Of a DNA stretch of 38,532 nt, positions 1 to 7,960 are shown piece after piece. Source of the stretch: Sinosporangium album (GTDB lineage: Bacteria; Actinomycetota; Actinomycetes; Streptosporangiales; Streptosporangiaceae); NCBI RefSeq assembly GCF_900100605.1, contig NZ_FNCN01000005.1:1-38532 (forward strand). The letters run 5' to 3'. The position numbers were made by a program, and so were the translations under genes. Under the pieces are notes generated by a model, which was not told the DNA's origin, did not search any database, and saw only the letters and a list, made by a program, of their open reading frames with translations. How positions within the stretch are numbered: the first letter of the stretch is position 1; the number at the start of each line of letters is the position of its first letter.

Positions 1-1
1 T

Positions 2-70
2 GTGCAGCGCAGGCCTGACCTCATCGCCGGGTTCATCGCCAAGACGGGGCTGGACTTCCAGCCGCCCTAA
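2..70 (+). CDS. C-terminal end of a truncated CDS
   Basis: An open frame enters from the left edge of the window and ends at the TAA at 68-70, leaving only 22 codons (ending LDFQPP). The codon composition fits the neighbourhood. There is too little protein to name a family. The stop lies about 40 bases before the broken hydrolase, so the two could once have been adjacent. The frame is open to the edge, but that is weak evidence over such a short distance. Confidence 0.4.
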   Translation: MQRRPDLIAGFIAKTGLDFQPP

Positions 71-111
71 CCTCAGCCTTTAAACCTCTCTAGCGTCGCG
101 ATATCCGGACC

Positions 112-471
112 ATGCCAATGCGCTCAGCGCCTACGCATTGCGCCGCATGCTCCCGGGGCGCCCAGGTGAGGCCATGGGTCGAAGGCGGCCTTGCCTGCGA
201 GGCGGTTGGGGGAACCGTGGCGGCAGTGTCGGCCTTTGACCCGCTCGGGGCGGTCGCCTCCTACCCCGGGCCGGTCTGGCTGATCAACGGATCCCGTGAT
301 CCGTTTCGCATGGATGAACGGGAGTTTCTCCGTGCCTGCCGCCACGGTCGTCTCTATGTGCTGCCTCGCACCGGGCATCTCGGCGCCCTGGCCGACCCGC
401 GTGCCCTGGCCCGGCTTCTCGGTGATTTCGCCAACGCCGCATCTGCGTTCACAGCGGACGCCGTCCGGTGA
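112..471 (+). pseudogene. Alpha/beta hydrolase remnant (C-terminal half, likely frameshifted)
   Basis: Only the last 75 or so residues look like protein of a known family. They carry a strand-turn with an acidic residue (NGSRDPF) and a catalytic-type histidine (RTGHLG), as in the C-terminal third of alpha/beta hydrolases. The oxyanion loop and the nucleophile elbow (G-x-S-x-G) are absent. The first 40 residues in this frame look foreign. A different frame over 108-200 reads like a hydrolase lid (NALSAYALRRMLPGRPGEA) and then hits a stop near 235, which suggests a frameshifted, 5'-truncated gene. It runs 23 bases into the convergent LysE gene. It is probably not functional. Confidence 0.55.
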
Positions 472-1069
472 ACGCAGTGGCCACTCCGAGCCCGAGGTAC
501 ACCACGCCGCTGAACCACCGCAGCCCCGTCATGTGGCCTTTTATGCGGCTGCCCAGAGTTCCTGCGAACAGGGCGTAAAGGATGTTCGACGTCAATCCCA
601 GCGACATCAGCACCAGCCCCAGCACCACTATCTGAAGCGGCACCGATCCCGCGGCCGGGTCGACGAACTGGGGAAGAAACGCCAAGAAGAACAGCACGAC
701 CTTGGGATTCAGGATGTTCACCACGACTCCCTCGGAGAGGACCCGCCACAATGACTGCGCCTTCACGGCCTGCCCTTCGGGCCGGTCACGGGTGAGAAGC
801 GTGCGGATGCCCAAATAGATCAGATATGCCGCCCCCGCCCACTTGAGCATCTCGAACAGCGTCGCCGACTGTGCGACCACATAGGACAGACCCGCAGCCG
901 CCGCCGCGATGTGACACAGCGTCCCGATCTCCACGCCCAGCGCCGACGCCAACCCGGCCGGCCGCCCCTGCGCGACGCTCCTGGCGACGATGTAGAGATG
1001 GTTCGGCCCAGGAACGGCCACCAACACCAAGGAGGCAGCCGCGAACGCCGTCAACGTGGACATGGACAT
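449..1069 (-). CDS. LysE/RhtB family amino-acid exporter
   Basis: A 206-residue hydrophobic protein of the usual LysE/RhtB size (about 200-210 aa). The N-terminal helix ends in the family-typical PGPNHLYIV turn. A G-rich second helix (LGVEIGTLCHIAAAAAGL), a GAAYLIYLGIRTLL helix and a late NPKVVLFFLAFLPQFV segment follow in the expected order, giving about six membrane helices. The family exports amino acids or their analogues by proton exchange; the substrate cannot be read from the sequence. The start is ATG 1069, with GAG seven bases upstream; GTG 1072 and ATG 1063 are alternatives. The 3' end overlaps the hydrolase remnant by 23 bases. Confidence 0.88.
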   Translation of the reverse strand: MSMSTLTAFAAASLVLVAVPGPNHLYIVARSVAQGRPAGLASALGVEIGTLCHIAAAAAGLSYVVAQSATLFEMLKWAGAAYLIYLGIRTLLTRDRPEGQAVKAQSLWRVLSEGVVVNILNPKVVLFFLAFLPQFVDPAAGSVPLQIVVLGLVLMSLGLTSNILYALFAGTLGSRIKGHMTGLRWFSGVVYLGLGVATAFTGRRPL

Positions 1070-1216
1070 CACGTTTCTCGACGTTAAGCCCTCAGGCGGC
1101 TCAGCGTTAGAGCCATTTCCCTACCGGCAATCTGGGCCAATCACCACGGAACCACGCTTTGGGGGCTCATGCCGTACGGCACAGCCCCCAAAGCCGACTC
1201 CGAACGCCGGGCCGGG

Positions 1217-1606
1217 CTACGGCTTGCGCTCCATCGCCGCGAGATCCCGAACCACCTGGATCAACTCGGCCGGATCGAACGGCTTGGTCAGGTAGGCGTC
1301 CACCCCGATGCCCAGCCCCCGCCGCCGGTCGTCCACCTGTGCGCGCGCCGTGATGAGGACGACCCTGATGTGCTTGGTGTCCTCGTCCGTCCGCAGTCGC
1401 GATGCCGTGACCCACCCGTCCAGCCGAGGCATCATGACGTCCAGCGTCACAACATCAGGCATGACATCAAGGACCCGATCCAGGCAGTCCTGCCCATCGG
1501 TGGCCGTCTCCACCTGAAAGCCCTCAAGCGTCAGATTGACGGCGATGAGCTGCCGGATGACCTCGTCATCGTCGACCACGAGCACTTTCCCCAGTACCTC
1601 ACTCAC
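1217..1606 (-). CDS. Single-domain response regulator (CheY-like receiver)
   Basis: A 129-residue protein consisting of one receiver domain and no output domain. The acidic pocket (VVDDDE, residues 11-15), the phosphoacceptor Asp56 (TLDVMMP), Thr86 (LITAR) and Lys108 (LTKPF) are all present, so it should be phosphorylatable. Such stand-alone receivers act through protein partners or as phosphate sinks; no kinase is adjacent. The GTG at 1606 (SEVLGKVLVV) is the natural start because the receiver fold begins directly after it. A GTG at 1636 extends the frame but lies inside a hairpin. GGAGG sits about 16 bases upstream, which is rather far. Confidence 0.88.
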   Translation of the reverse strand: MSEVLGKVLVVDDDEVIRQLIAVNLTLEGFQVETATDGQDCLDRVLDVMPDVVTLDVMMPRLDGWVTASRLRTDEDTKHIRVVLITARAQVDDRRRGLGIGVDAYLTKPFDPAELIQVVRDLAAMERKP

Positions 1607-1630
1607 GGCGGCGAGGCTAACCCCTCCAAG

Positions 1631-1649
1631 CCCCACCGCGTGGGGTTTT
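1631..1649 (+). terminator. Short hairpin with T-run upstream of the response regulator
   Basis: CCCCAC, a CGC loop and GTGGGG form a perfect 6-bp stem (1631-1645) followed by TTTT (1646-1649). On the plus strand it has the form of a small terminator, but no plus-strand gene precedes it. On the minus strand it lies in the leader of the response regulator. It could block antisense or read-through transcription. Confidence 0.3.
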
Positions 1650-1721
1650 CCGCCGATGCGCCGTCGCCTGCCGACAACGTCACGACCGCCCTCAACTACT
1701 GGTAACCTTGGTGCCGTTGAA

Positions 1722-1796
1722 GCCCCCTTAGCTCAGGGGATAGAGCACCGGCCTCCGGAGCCGGGAGCGCAAGTTCGAATCTTGCAGGGGGCACCA
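1722..1796 (+). tRNA. tRNA-Arg (anticodon CCG)
   Basis: A complete cloverleaf can be drawn. The acceptor stem is GCCCCCT (1722-1728) with AGGGGGC (1786-1792), discriminator A1793, and CCA is encoded (1794-1796). The anticodon stem is CCGGC/GCCGG with loop CTCCGGA, so the anticodon is CCG at 1755-1757 (reads CGG, arginine). The T-loop carries GTTCGAATC and the D-arm AGCTCAGGGGATAGAGC. No integrase or duplicated 3' tRNA end was seen nearby, so there is no sign that it serves as an attachment site here. Confidence 0.97.
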
Positions 1797-1809
1797 GCAG
1801 CACACGGTT

Positions 1810-1834
1810 GGGCCTGCGGAAACGCAGGCCCTTT
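1810..1834 (+). terminator. Rho-independent terminator of tRNA-Arg
   Basis: GGGCCTGCG (1810-1818), a GAAA tetraloop (1819-1822) and CGCAGGCCC (1823-1831) form a perfect 9-bp stem, followed by TTT. It lies 14 bases past the encoded CCA, where a tRNA terminator belongs. Confidence 0.85.
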
Positions 1835-2016
1835 CGCATTCTCGGGCTACCCGCTGGAGGCAAGCGCTGGGTGGGGCGGTGGCAGTATTTGCCGAAGTGG
1901 CAACAGGATTCACTGCCGCATCACCGTTTAGCTGATGCTTGGCGCAAGAGCCATCGCCTGGTGCGTCGGCGTCGTCCGCACCCGGGCGCACGAGGGTCCA
2001 AAGTTTTGGGGGATTG

Positions 2017-3003
2017 ATGTCGAAGTCCGATCCTGCCGCACAGGTCAAGCATCGTCTGGTCTCGTCTCCCGCTGGTCGTGTCCACCTGGTGGAGCAGGGC
2101 ACCGGGCCGCTGGTGCTGCTGGTGCACGGGTTCCCTGAGTCGTGGTTTTCCTGGCGTCACCAACTGTCGGCCTTGGCTGCGGCCGGCTACCGGGCCGTCG
2201 CCGTCGATGTCCGCGGCTATGGCCGGTCCTCCAAGCCCGACGACATAGCCGCATACCGGATGTTGGAGCTCGTCGAGGACAACGCCGCCGTCGTACATGC
2301 CCTGGGCGAGCAGACAGCGGTGATCGTGGGCCACGACTGGGGCGCGACGATCGCCGCCGACTCCGCCCTCGTACGGCCCGACGTCTTTCGCGCGGTCGGG
2401 CTGCTGAGCGTGCCCTACGCGCCGCGCGGCGGACCGCGCCCGACCGAGATCTTTTCGCGGATGGGCGGAGACGAGGAGTTCTACGTCAGCTACTTCCAGA
2501 AGCCCGGACGGGCCGAGGCCGAGATCGAACCAGACGTCCGCGGCTGGCTCGCCGGGATGTACGCCGCCCTGTCCGCCGACACGATGCCCCCCGCCGATGC
2601 CCCCGACCCGCACTTCGTGTTCAAGGGCGGGAGGCTGCGTGACCGGTTCCCCGCCGGTCGGCTGCCCGCCTGGCTGAGCGAGGCCGACCTCGATGTCTAC
2701 GCCGCGGAGTTCGAGCGGACCGGTTTGGTCGGAGCTCTCAACCGCTACCGGAACATGGACCGGGACTGGGAGGACCTCGCCGACTTCGACGGTTCCCCCA
2801 TCACTCAGCCGTCGCTGTTCGTCGGAGGTGCGCTGGACGCGTCGACCACCTGGATGGCCGACGCCATCAAGGCATTCCCCGTCACGCTGCCGGGCCTGGT
2901 CTCCTCGCACATACTCGACGGCTGCGGCCACTGGATCCAACAGGAACGGCGAGACGAGGTCAACGAGATCCTGATCGGCTGGCTCGCCTCTCTGCCCGCC
3001 TGA
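2017..3003 (+). CDS. Epoxide hydrolase-type alpha/beta hydrolase
   Basis: A 328-residue alpha/beta hydrolase of the soluble epoxide hydrolase branch (about 320 aa is usual). HGFPESW (residues 37-43) is the oxyanion-hole loop. GHDWGA puts the nucleophile at Asp107; an Asp rather than Ser here marks epoxide hydrolases and haloalkane dehalogenases. A tyrosine-bearing cap region follows (YVSYFQKPG), then an acid in GGALDAST and His305 in GCGHWIQQE. The reaction would open an epoxide to a diol; the natural substrate is unknown. The start is ATG 2017, preceded by GGGGGA four bases upstream; an in-frame ATG at 1939 would add a tail unlike the family. It is cytosolic, with no signal peptide. Confidence 0.9.
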   Translation: MSKSDPAAQVKHRLVSSPAGRVHLVEQGTGPLVLLVHGFPESWFSWRHQLSALAAAGYRAVAVDVRGYGRSSKPDDIAAYRMLELVEDNAAVVHALGEQTAVIVGHDWGATIAADSALVRPDVFRAVGLLSVPYAPRGGPRPTEIFSRMGGDEEFYVSYFQKPGRAEAEIEPDVRGWLAGMYAALSADTMPPADAPDPHFVFKGGRLRDRFPAGRLPAWLSEADLDVYAAEFERTGLVGALNRYRNMDRDWEDLADFDGSPITQPSLFVGGALDASTTWMADAIKAFPVTLPGLVSSHILDGCGHWIQQERRDEVNEILIGWLASLPA

Positions 3004-3093
3004 TCCGGGAGGCGGTCGCCGCGTTGCGATCCCTCCGGAAGCCGAGTGCGCGGTCCCCGAGATGTCCGTTCCCAAGGTGCGTGCCCAGGTGGG

Positions 3094-3876
3094 CTAACCG
3101 CCTCCGCGTCGGTCGCGTGTGCTCCACAAGGTCATTGCTTGAATGGTGAACGCGTCGGTCATGTCGCCGTCGCGTATCCGGTTCCACAGCTCTTTCTCGG
3201 AGACCAGTTCCACGCTTTTCTTCACTTCAAATGCTTCTGTGCTCTCGGAGCCTCGATCAACGATCTCCACGTGGTAGAACGATACGCGTGCGTCGGTCAG
3301 GCCCGTGTCGGTGAAGGTCTCGCCCAGCAAGGTTACGCTGTCGGCTCGGCCGACGAATCCCGTCTCCTCGCGAAGCTCCTTCAGTGCGTTCTCCTCGCCG
3401 GATATGCCCTGCTCTCCGAAACCTCTGGGGAGTTCGACGTGGCGTGAGCCTGTGGCGTGGCGCTCCTGGCCCAGTAGGACGATGGCGCCTTCTGGGCCGA
3501 GGTCGGGGTTCGCGATCGTGCCGAGCACGACCGCGTTGGTGGCGCCTTCCAGTTGTTTCCGGTAAATCGTGCGGAAGTAAGGGAACTCAAAGATCGACCC
3601 GTCCGGTCGGGTCGTGCTGACGAGGTCGACGAGAAGGAGAACGTATGGCGTCTCCGCGGCCACTCCTAGGACTATGCCGTGCTTTTCGGCATAGCTTTGC
3701 AGGGCTCTGCGATCGAGGGTGATCGGACGGCTGTTCCGCTCTTCGAAGAGCTTGGGGTAGCGGTCCTTCAGTTCGAAGTATTGGTCGAGTGCCTCACGTT
3801 GGTGCTGTGTCAACACGATGAACCCTGGATCTCCTTTGTCTCGCATGCGGCGCCCCGGTGGCGCTATGGGCGGCAT
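3094..3876 (-). CDS. NUDIX hydrolase (ADP-ribose pyrophosphatase-like)
   Basis: A 260-residue protein with a C-terminal NUDIX domain (about residues 110-245) behind a 100-residue N-terminal part that I do not recognise. The LPRGFGE loop (149-155) and the Nudix helix ending LKELREETGF (165-174) resemble ADP-ribose pyrophosphatases. The catalytic glutamates 167, 170 and 171 are kept. The box departs from GX5EX7REUXEEXGU at two places: position 158 is Ile instead of Glu, and Lys166 replaces Arg. Expected activity is hydrolysis of a nucleoside diphosphate linked to another moiety. It lies 28 bases behind the 519-aa gene on the same strand, so the two are probably one operon. GC is lower than in the flanks. 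An internal ATG at 3846 is an alternative start. Confidence 0.85.
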   Translation of the reverse strand: MPPIAPPGRRMRDKGDPGFIVLTQHQREALDQYFELKDRYPKLFEERNSRPITLDRRALQSYAEKHGIVLGVAAETPYVLLLVDLVSTTRPDGSIFEFPYFRTIYRKQLEGATNAVVLGTIANPDLGPEGAIVLLGQERHATGSRHVELPRGFGEQGISGEENALKELREETGFVGRADSVTLLGETFTDTGLTDARVSFYHVEIVDRGSESTEAFEVKKSVELVSEKELWNRIRDGDMTDAFTIQAMTLWSTRDRRGGG

Positions 3877-3904
3877 GTTTGATGGAGGGGACCTCGTGTG
3901 TGTA

Positions 3905-5464
3905 TCACGGATCCTGCTCTTGGGCGAGGCCGTGGGTGTTTTCGGGCGCGTCTCGTGGGTCGAGCCGCTGGCGAAGGTTTTGCAGGGACCGCTCTATTTC
4001 AAGCAATCTTTCCCGCGTCACGCCTTGTTGGGTGCGGAGCTGACGTACCAACTGGCTTCGCTGCAGGTCGACCCTGCCTCGCTGGAACAGGTAGAGCGCG
4101 GTCTCGACGGTGAGGTTGACGAGCCCGGAGGGAGGGAGGGGAGGGAGTGGTACGTCGGGCAGCAGGGGGAAGAGGCTTTCGCCGACGGTGAGCAGTCCGA
4201 TCATCCAGTCGCCGACCCGGTAGACCTTCGCCACGCCGGAGGTCAGCTCTTGCCGTCGATCTTTTCCTCGCCCGGAGAGCCACCAGGCTTCCTGGGCCTT
4301 CAGGAAGTCGCTGTACGCCTGCTGGAACTCCCGCAGGTCGTCCATGTCCAGTGGCCTGCTGAGATGGGTTTCGAGGCGCTCCATCATCGTCTCCCACTCG
4401 GGGAGGCTGCGGAGTTCCAGGATGTCGTTGTGGTTCAGCTCGTGCGGTGCGGGGATGGCGAGGTTCGCCTCCTGGTTGACCGTGTTCCATGCCTGCCAGG
4501 TGGCTTCGCTTTCCGCCCGTTCGATGATTTCTTCGAGAGCCGAGTCGGCGGAGCCGGGGAGGGTTTTGGCGGTCTGTCCGAAGCCCCAGGTCATGCCGGC
4601 GTCTGTCGGTGAGGGGAAGTCGTGGGGGACGAACATCAGGACGCCGAGGAACTTGGGGAGGTTGGCGTTGTAGGCCAGGTCGATCCACTTCTTGAGCTCG
4701 AACGTGAAGGGGTCGGTGCGGTAGAGCCCGTCGCTCGGATTGCCTGTGGTGATGAGGTGGCCGTAGATGCCGTCTCGGTTGGGGCGTTCGGCCCGGATCC
4801 ACTCGGAGGCGGATTTCAGTTGCCCCGCTAATTCGTCGATGCGGCCCTTCCGGCTCCTTTCCTTTTTGAGGAGCACCTTGGCGAGGTGGCGATACGCCAG
4901 TTCGGGGTCGTCTCGATCGAGTAGCCGAGTGAGCTGGGTCCGGAACTCTCCCGCCATGTCCGCCCGGCGTATGGCGTTGTCGCCGGCGTCTTCTCCGCCG
5001 AGGCGCACGCACACGAGTCGGGAGAGGTCCGCGTCGCCTGCCAGGCTCTCCACGGCCCGCTGGCCGTCGGGAAGGACGTCGAACGTGGGGCGGGCCTCGA
5101 ATTCCGACTCCGAGTAGAGAAACGGGACGATCGCCTGGTTGGCTATCAGGCTTATGAGCCCTTTTCTGTCGTCTCCCAGTGTGGAGGAGATGAAGAGCGG
5201 GTTGTTCCAGAAGGCCGCTCGGTTGACCACGACCTGGCGGGAGTAGATCAGGGAACGGAGATACTCGATTTTTGAGCTGCGCTCATGATCGTGGAGGGGG
5301 CGATCGGCTTCACGGTTCTCGAGAACGCCCTCCAGTACGCTCCTTAGAGGTGTTCTTCCGGCGATCTTGCTGTAGAGGCTTTTCACTAAGAACTGGTTGT
5401 CCACACACTGCGGGACGGAGGTAAGTGGCCCCAGCGCTGTCGTGTCGATCAGTGAAGTGGACAT
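3905..5464 (-). CDS. Hypothetical 519-aa protein, NUDIX operon partner
   Basis: I do not recognise a family. The protein is soluble and mostly helical. An N-terminal third (residues 1-130) contains a WNNPLF and an FLYSESEFE patch, and a charged central region follows. A helical block is rich in Trp (EAWWLSGRGK, EATWQAW). One hydrophobic, proline-rich stretch (MIGLLTVGESLFPLLPDVPL and the segment after it) could touch a membrane. The C-terminus (QQGVTRERLLEIERSLQNLR) has the heptad look of a coiled coil. It is transcribed first in a two-gene unit with the NUDIX hydrolase. Codon use and GC (by eye clearly below the flanks) suggest horizontal acquisition. The pairing is the main clue to function: it may sense something, with a nucleotide-processing partner, but this is inference. 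Confidence 0.75.
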   Translation of the reverse strand: MSTSLIDTTALGPLTSVPQCVDNQFLVKSLYSKIAGRTPLRSVLEGVLENREADRPLHDHERSSKIEYLRSLIYSRQVVVNRAAFWNNPLFISSTLGDDRKGLISLIANQAIVPFLYSESEFEARPTFDVLPDGQRAVESLAGDADLSRLVCVRLGGEDAGDNAIRRADMAGEFRTQLTRLLDRDDPELAYRHLAKVLLKKERSRKGRIDELAGQLKSASEWIRAERPNRDGIYGHLITTGNPSDGLYRTDPFTFELKKWIDLAYNANLPKFLGVLMFVPHDFPSPTDAGMTWGFGQTAKTLPGSADSALEEIIERAESEATWQAWNTVNQEANLAIPAPHELNHNDILELRSLPEWETMMERLETHLSRPLDMDDLREFQQAYSDFLKAQEAWWLSGRGKDRRQELTSGVAKVYRVGDWMIGLLTVGESLFPLLPDVPLPPLPPSGLVNLTVETALYLFQRGRVDLQRSQLVRQLRTQQGVTRERLLEIERSLQNLRQRLDPRDAPENTHGLAQEQDP

Positions 5465-6005
5465 TGTGTCTGATTCTTTCGTGTGGGATCCGTGGGTGAT
5501 GTTCTGAGGCCTGTGGTCGGGCGGCCCTCCTGGATCGTAATCTCGTGATCAAGTAAACGGAAGCAATCGTGCTGGTTCTGGCGGCTTTTTGATGGGATGC
5601 CTTTTTGGATGTGCAGCCAGCGGCCTATATGCGCTCTGTGTGCCATGGTGTGAGGTTTGGCAATGAGGTCACGTCGTTGTCGTATGGACGACTGGGTACG
5701 GCCTGGCGTGCGTCATCTAAGACTTGTGGAATCTATTGTCGCCGGAGCGAGATCTTGACGTCTGACGCGAGTCGCGAAAGCGATTTTTGTCGTGGCCGAA
5801 GTGGCCGAAGCTGTGGGTCTTAAGGGTGGCCCGTCCGGATTTGAGGCTATCTGTGTGTTGGCCGTTCCGGGTGGCGGACCAGAGGGACGCCCATATTGAT
5901 CGGAGATGCGCGGTCGGGGGGAACGCCCGGCTGTGGGGTGCGTCGTACGGGGATGCGGCCGGTGCCCTTTCAGGTGACCGGTCGGGCGGGCTGTCGCCGT
6001 ACGGG
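5465..6005 (+). other. Gene-poor, lower-GC stretch
   Basis: About 540 bases between the start of the 519-aa gene and the end of the phosphotransferase gene. No frame here has both a good ribosome site and convincing codon use. The left part (5465-5800) is clearly richer in A/T than the flanks and presumably holds the promoter of the 519-aa/NUDIX unit. The right part returns to high GC. Confidence 0.5.
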
Positions 6006-6806
6006 TCAGGGGCGGGAGGCGCGGTGGGCGGCCCATCGGGTGGCGGCGGCGCGGAGGCGGTCTGTCCAGGGGCTGAAGTGGGCCGCGGCGGTGTTCTTCC
6101 AAAAGCGGGCCTGGACGGTGGCGAACAGGTCGAGGCCTCGGGCGGGGGCGGTGGACCAGGCGGGCACCTTGGCGGCCCAGCGTTCGGCCTCGGGTGGGGT
6201 CTGCCCGGCGAAGATCAGCCAGACGACCCAGCAGGCCGGGTCGATCCACGCGGCGCCGCGGGTGGCCCATGGCCAATCGACGAGCCGCACCTCGCCTTTG
6301 GCGGTGATGAGCACGTTGGTGGGGTTCCAGTCGGTGTGCAGGAGGGTGTTGCCGGCGAGCAGCGAGAGATCGTCGAGGTGGTTGCCCCAGCGCTGCTCGA
6401 TGGGCACGAGCTCCACTTCGAGCCGGGGGAGCCGCCCGATGGCGGTCATGGCTGCTGCGACCAGGGGCAGGTCGGTCGAGGCGGTGCCGTATTCCGCGCC
6501 ACGTCCGATAAGGTGCTCGAATCCCAGCAGGTCCCAGCCGCCGGCCGCGACGCGCCACAGCAGCCTAGGCCCGAGCGGGATGACGTGCGGGCTGAGCCTG
6601 GCTTCGCGCTCCTGCGTCCACGCCTCTGGGTGATCTATCCGCATCCCCTTGACGAAGACACGGCCGCTCGCAGTGTCCAGCGTGACGGCCATCTGGCTGC
6701 TGAACCCTGAGTCAACGTGCTCGACCCGGTGTATGGGACCGGTGTGCACGCATATGGCGGTGGGGACCTCACCGGGGAGGTCATCCCAGGTCAGTCTTCT
6801 CGACAC
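6006..6806 (-). CDS. Aminoglycoside phosphotransferase-like kinase
   Basis: A 266-residue APH/choline-kinase-fold protein. The Brenner-type loop LLHTDWNPTNVLI holds the catalytic Asp and the Asn that binds magnesium. The usual DFG-like aspartate follows in RLVDWPWAT. A nucleotide-binding lysine is plausible in GRVFVKGMRI. The family phosphorylates hydroxyls of aminoglycosides, macrolides or small metabolites; the substrate cannot be read and resistance should not be assumed. The start is GTG 6806. It has no ribosome site, but TATAAC ends eight bases before it, so the message may be leaderless. The nearest upstream gene is NmrA, on the same strand 110 bases away. Confidence 0.85.
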   Translation of the reverse strand: MSRRLTWDDLPGEVPTAICVHTGPIHRVEHVDSGFSSQMAVTLDTASGRVFVKGMRIDHPEAWTQEREARLSPHVIPLGPRLLWRVAAGGWDLLGFEHLIGRGAEYGTASTDLPLVAAAMTAIGRLPRLEVELVPIEQRWGNHLDDLSLLAGNTLLHTDWNPTNVLITAKGEVRLVDWPWATRGAAWIDPACWVVWLIFAGQTPPEAERWAAKVPAWSTAPARGLDLFATVQARFWKNTAAAHFSPWTDRLRAAATRWAAHRASRP

Positions 6807-6916
6807 GTTGCCAGGTTATAGCGGGGCACGGCCCGGCATCGCGCGGGTGGAGGTCTGAGGCGTGGCGCCCCCGCACCACGCCCTAGACACCCCTTCTGGC
6901 GGAGTCGGTGTCGCTT

Positions 6917-7810
6917 TCAGGACGTCCAGAACTCCGGCGCGGGCTGCGGCTGCCAGTCCGTACGGCGCAGCCATCCCTCAAGCGTGGTCAGCCCCGGATA
7001 GATCTCCCGCAGCGCGGGGATGTCCGCCTGGAAGCCCTTCTCGGCGAAGAACTCGTACATGTGGGCGGCGTCCTCGCTGTAAGCCCGAACCTGCTCGATG
7101 TCCTGCCGCTCGTATCGCGCCGGGATGCCGGTGACCTTGGTGAAGGTCTCCACGATCTGAGCCAGGGTCAGCTCGTCCCCGGCCAGCGGGATCTTGCGGC
7201 CGATGAACTCGTCGGGGCGGGAGAACACCAGGGCGGTGAACGCGCCGATGTCCTCCACGGCGATCATCTGCAGCGACGTGGCCGGGTCGAGCGGCCAGCT
7301 CAGCACGATCTCGCCGTCGATCAGCGGCGGCGCCGAGTAGGTGCTGAAGTTGTCCATGAAGGACACGAGCCGCAGCGCGGTCACCGGCAGGCCGAGGGAG
7401 TCCAGATAGATCTCACCCTCGTGCTTCGTCTGGAAGTGCGGCACTCCGCTGTCGCGCTCGGCGCCGTCGATCGAGCTGTAGACCACATGCCGCACCCCTG
7501 CGGCCTTGGCCGCGTCGGCCACCGTCCTCGCCTGCCTGACCTCGGCTTCGACCCCGCCGGGCCCGGTGAAGGTCTGGAGGCTGAACAGGCCGTACGCCCC
7601 GGTCGCCGCGGCCTGCACCGAAGCCGGCGCGTCGAGGTCGCCCTGGACCAGTTCGGCGCCCGCCGCCCGCAGTGCGAGAGCCTGCGGGCTGCCCGGGTCG
7701 CGTACGAGTGCCCGCACCCGCCAATCGCCGGAGGCGAGCAGGTGGCGGGCCACCGCGCCTCCCTGCTGCCCGGTGGCTCCGGTGATCAAGATGAGCGGGG
7801 TGTCGGACAT
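6917..7810 (-). CDS. NmrA-like NAD(P)-binding reductase
   Basis: A 297-residue atypical short-chain dehydrogenase of the NmrA/HSCARG type. The Rossmann motif GATGQQGGAVARHLL lies at the N-terminus, an NmrA-type insertion follows, and there is a C-terminal substrate part (IYPGLTTLEGWLRRTDW). The family senses or uses NADP(H), and members act as redox sensors or quinone/isoflavone reductases. ATG 7810 has GGAG six bases upstream and directly precedes the first beta strand; longer in-frame starts add unrelated residues. A 13-bp palindrome lies about 120 bases upstream and may be its operator. Confidence 0.9.
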   Translation of the reverse strand: MSDTPLILITGATGQQGGAVARHLLASGDWRVRALVRDPGSPQALALRAAGAELVQGDLDAPASVQAAATGAYGLFSLQTFTGPGGVEAEVRQARTVADAAKAAGVRHVVYSSIDGAERDSGVPHFQTKHEGEIYLDSLGLPVTALRLVSFMDNFSTYSAPPLIDGEIVLSWPLDPATSLQMIAVEDIGAFTALVFSRPDEFIGRKIPLAGDELTLAQIVETFTKVTGIPARYERQDIEQVRAYSEDAAHMYEFFAEKGFQADIPALREIYPGLTTLEGWLRRTDWQPQPAPEFWTS

Positions 7811-7930
7811 GGACGCTCCAATGGGTGCGTTTGTGGTGCGCGGGCACTGCCGGGCGGCAGGTCGCGGACACTGAAAGCAGGGGTCGGCCTCCAAGCCGCG
7901 CGTGTCACCGTTGTGCCCGCGCGGGGAAAC

Positions 7931-7943
7931 TTCACTCAGTGAA
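7931..7943. promoter_or_regulatory. Palindrome TTCACT-C-AGTGAA, candidate operator
   Basis: A perfect 13-bp inverted repeat with one central base between the NmrA gene and the GntR-like gene. On the minus strand a TATGGT element directly precedes it, so a bound repressor would cover the start region of NmrA transcription. Such sites suit small dimeric regulators (for example HxlR or TetR types, which often control NmrA-like genes), but none is adjacent apart from the degenerate GntR-like protein. Confidence 0.35.
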
Positions 7944-7960
7944 CCATAGTCTGGGAGAAG

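Noticed and set aside
1722-1796. tRNA-Arg as an integration site
   Set aside because: No integrase gene, no second copy of the tRNA 3' end seen nearby, and ordinary genes on both sides.
5605-5823. 72-codon plus-strand frame in the gene-poor stretch
   Set aside because: No ribosome site, poor codon use and no recognisable protein.
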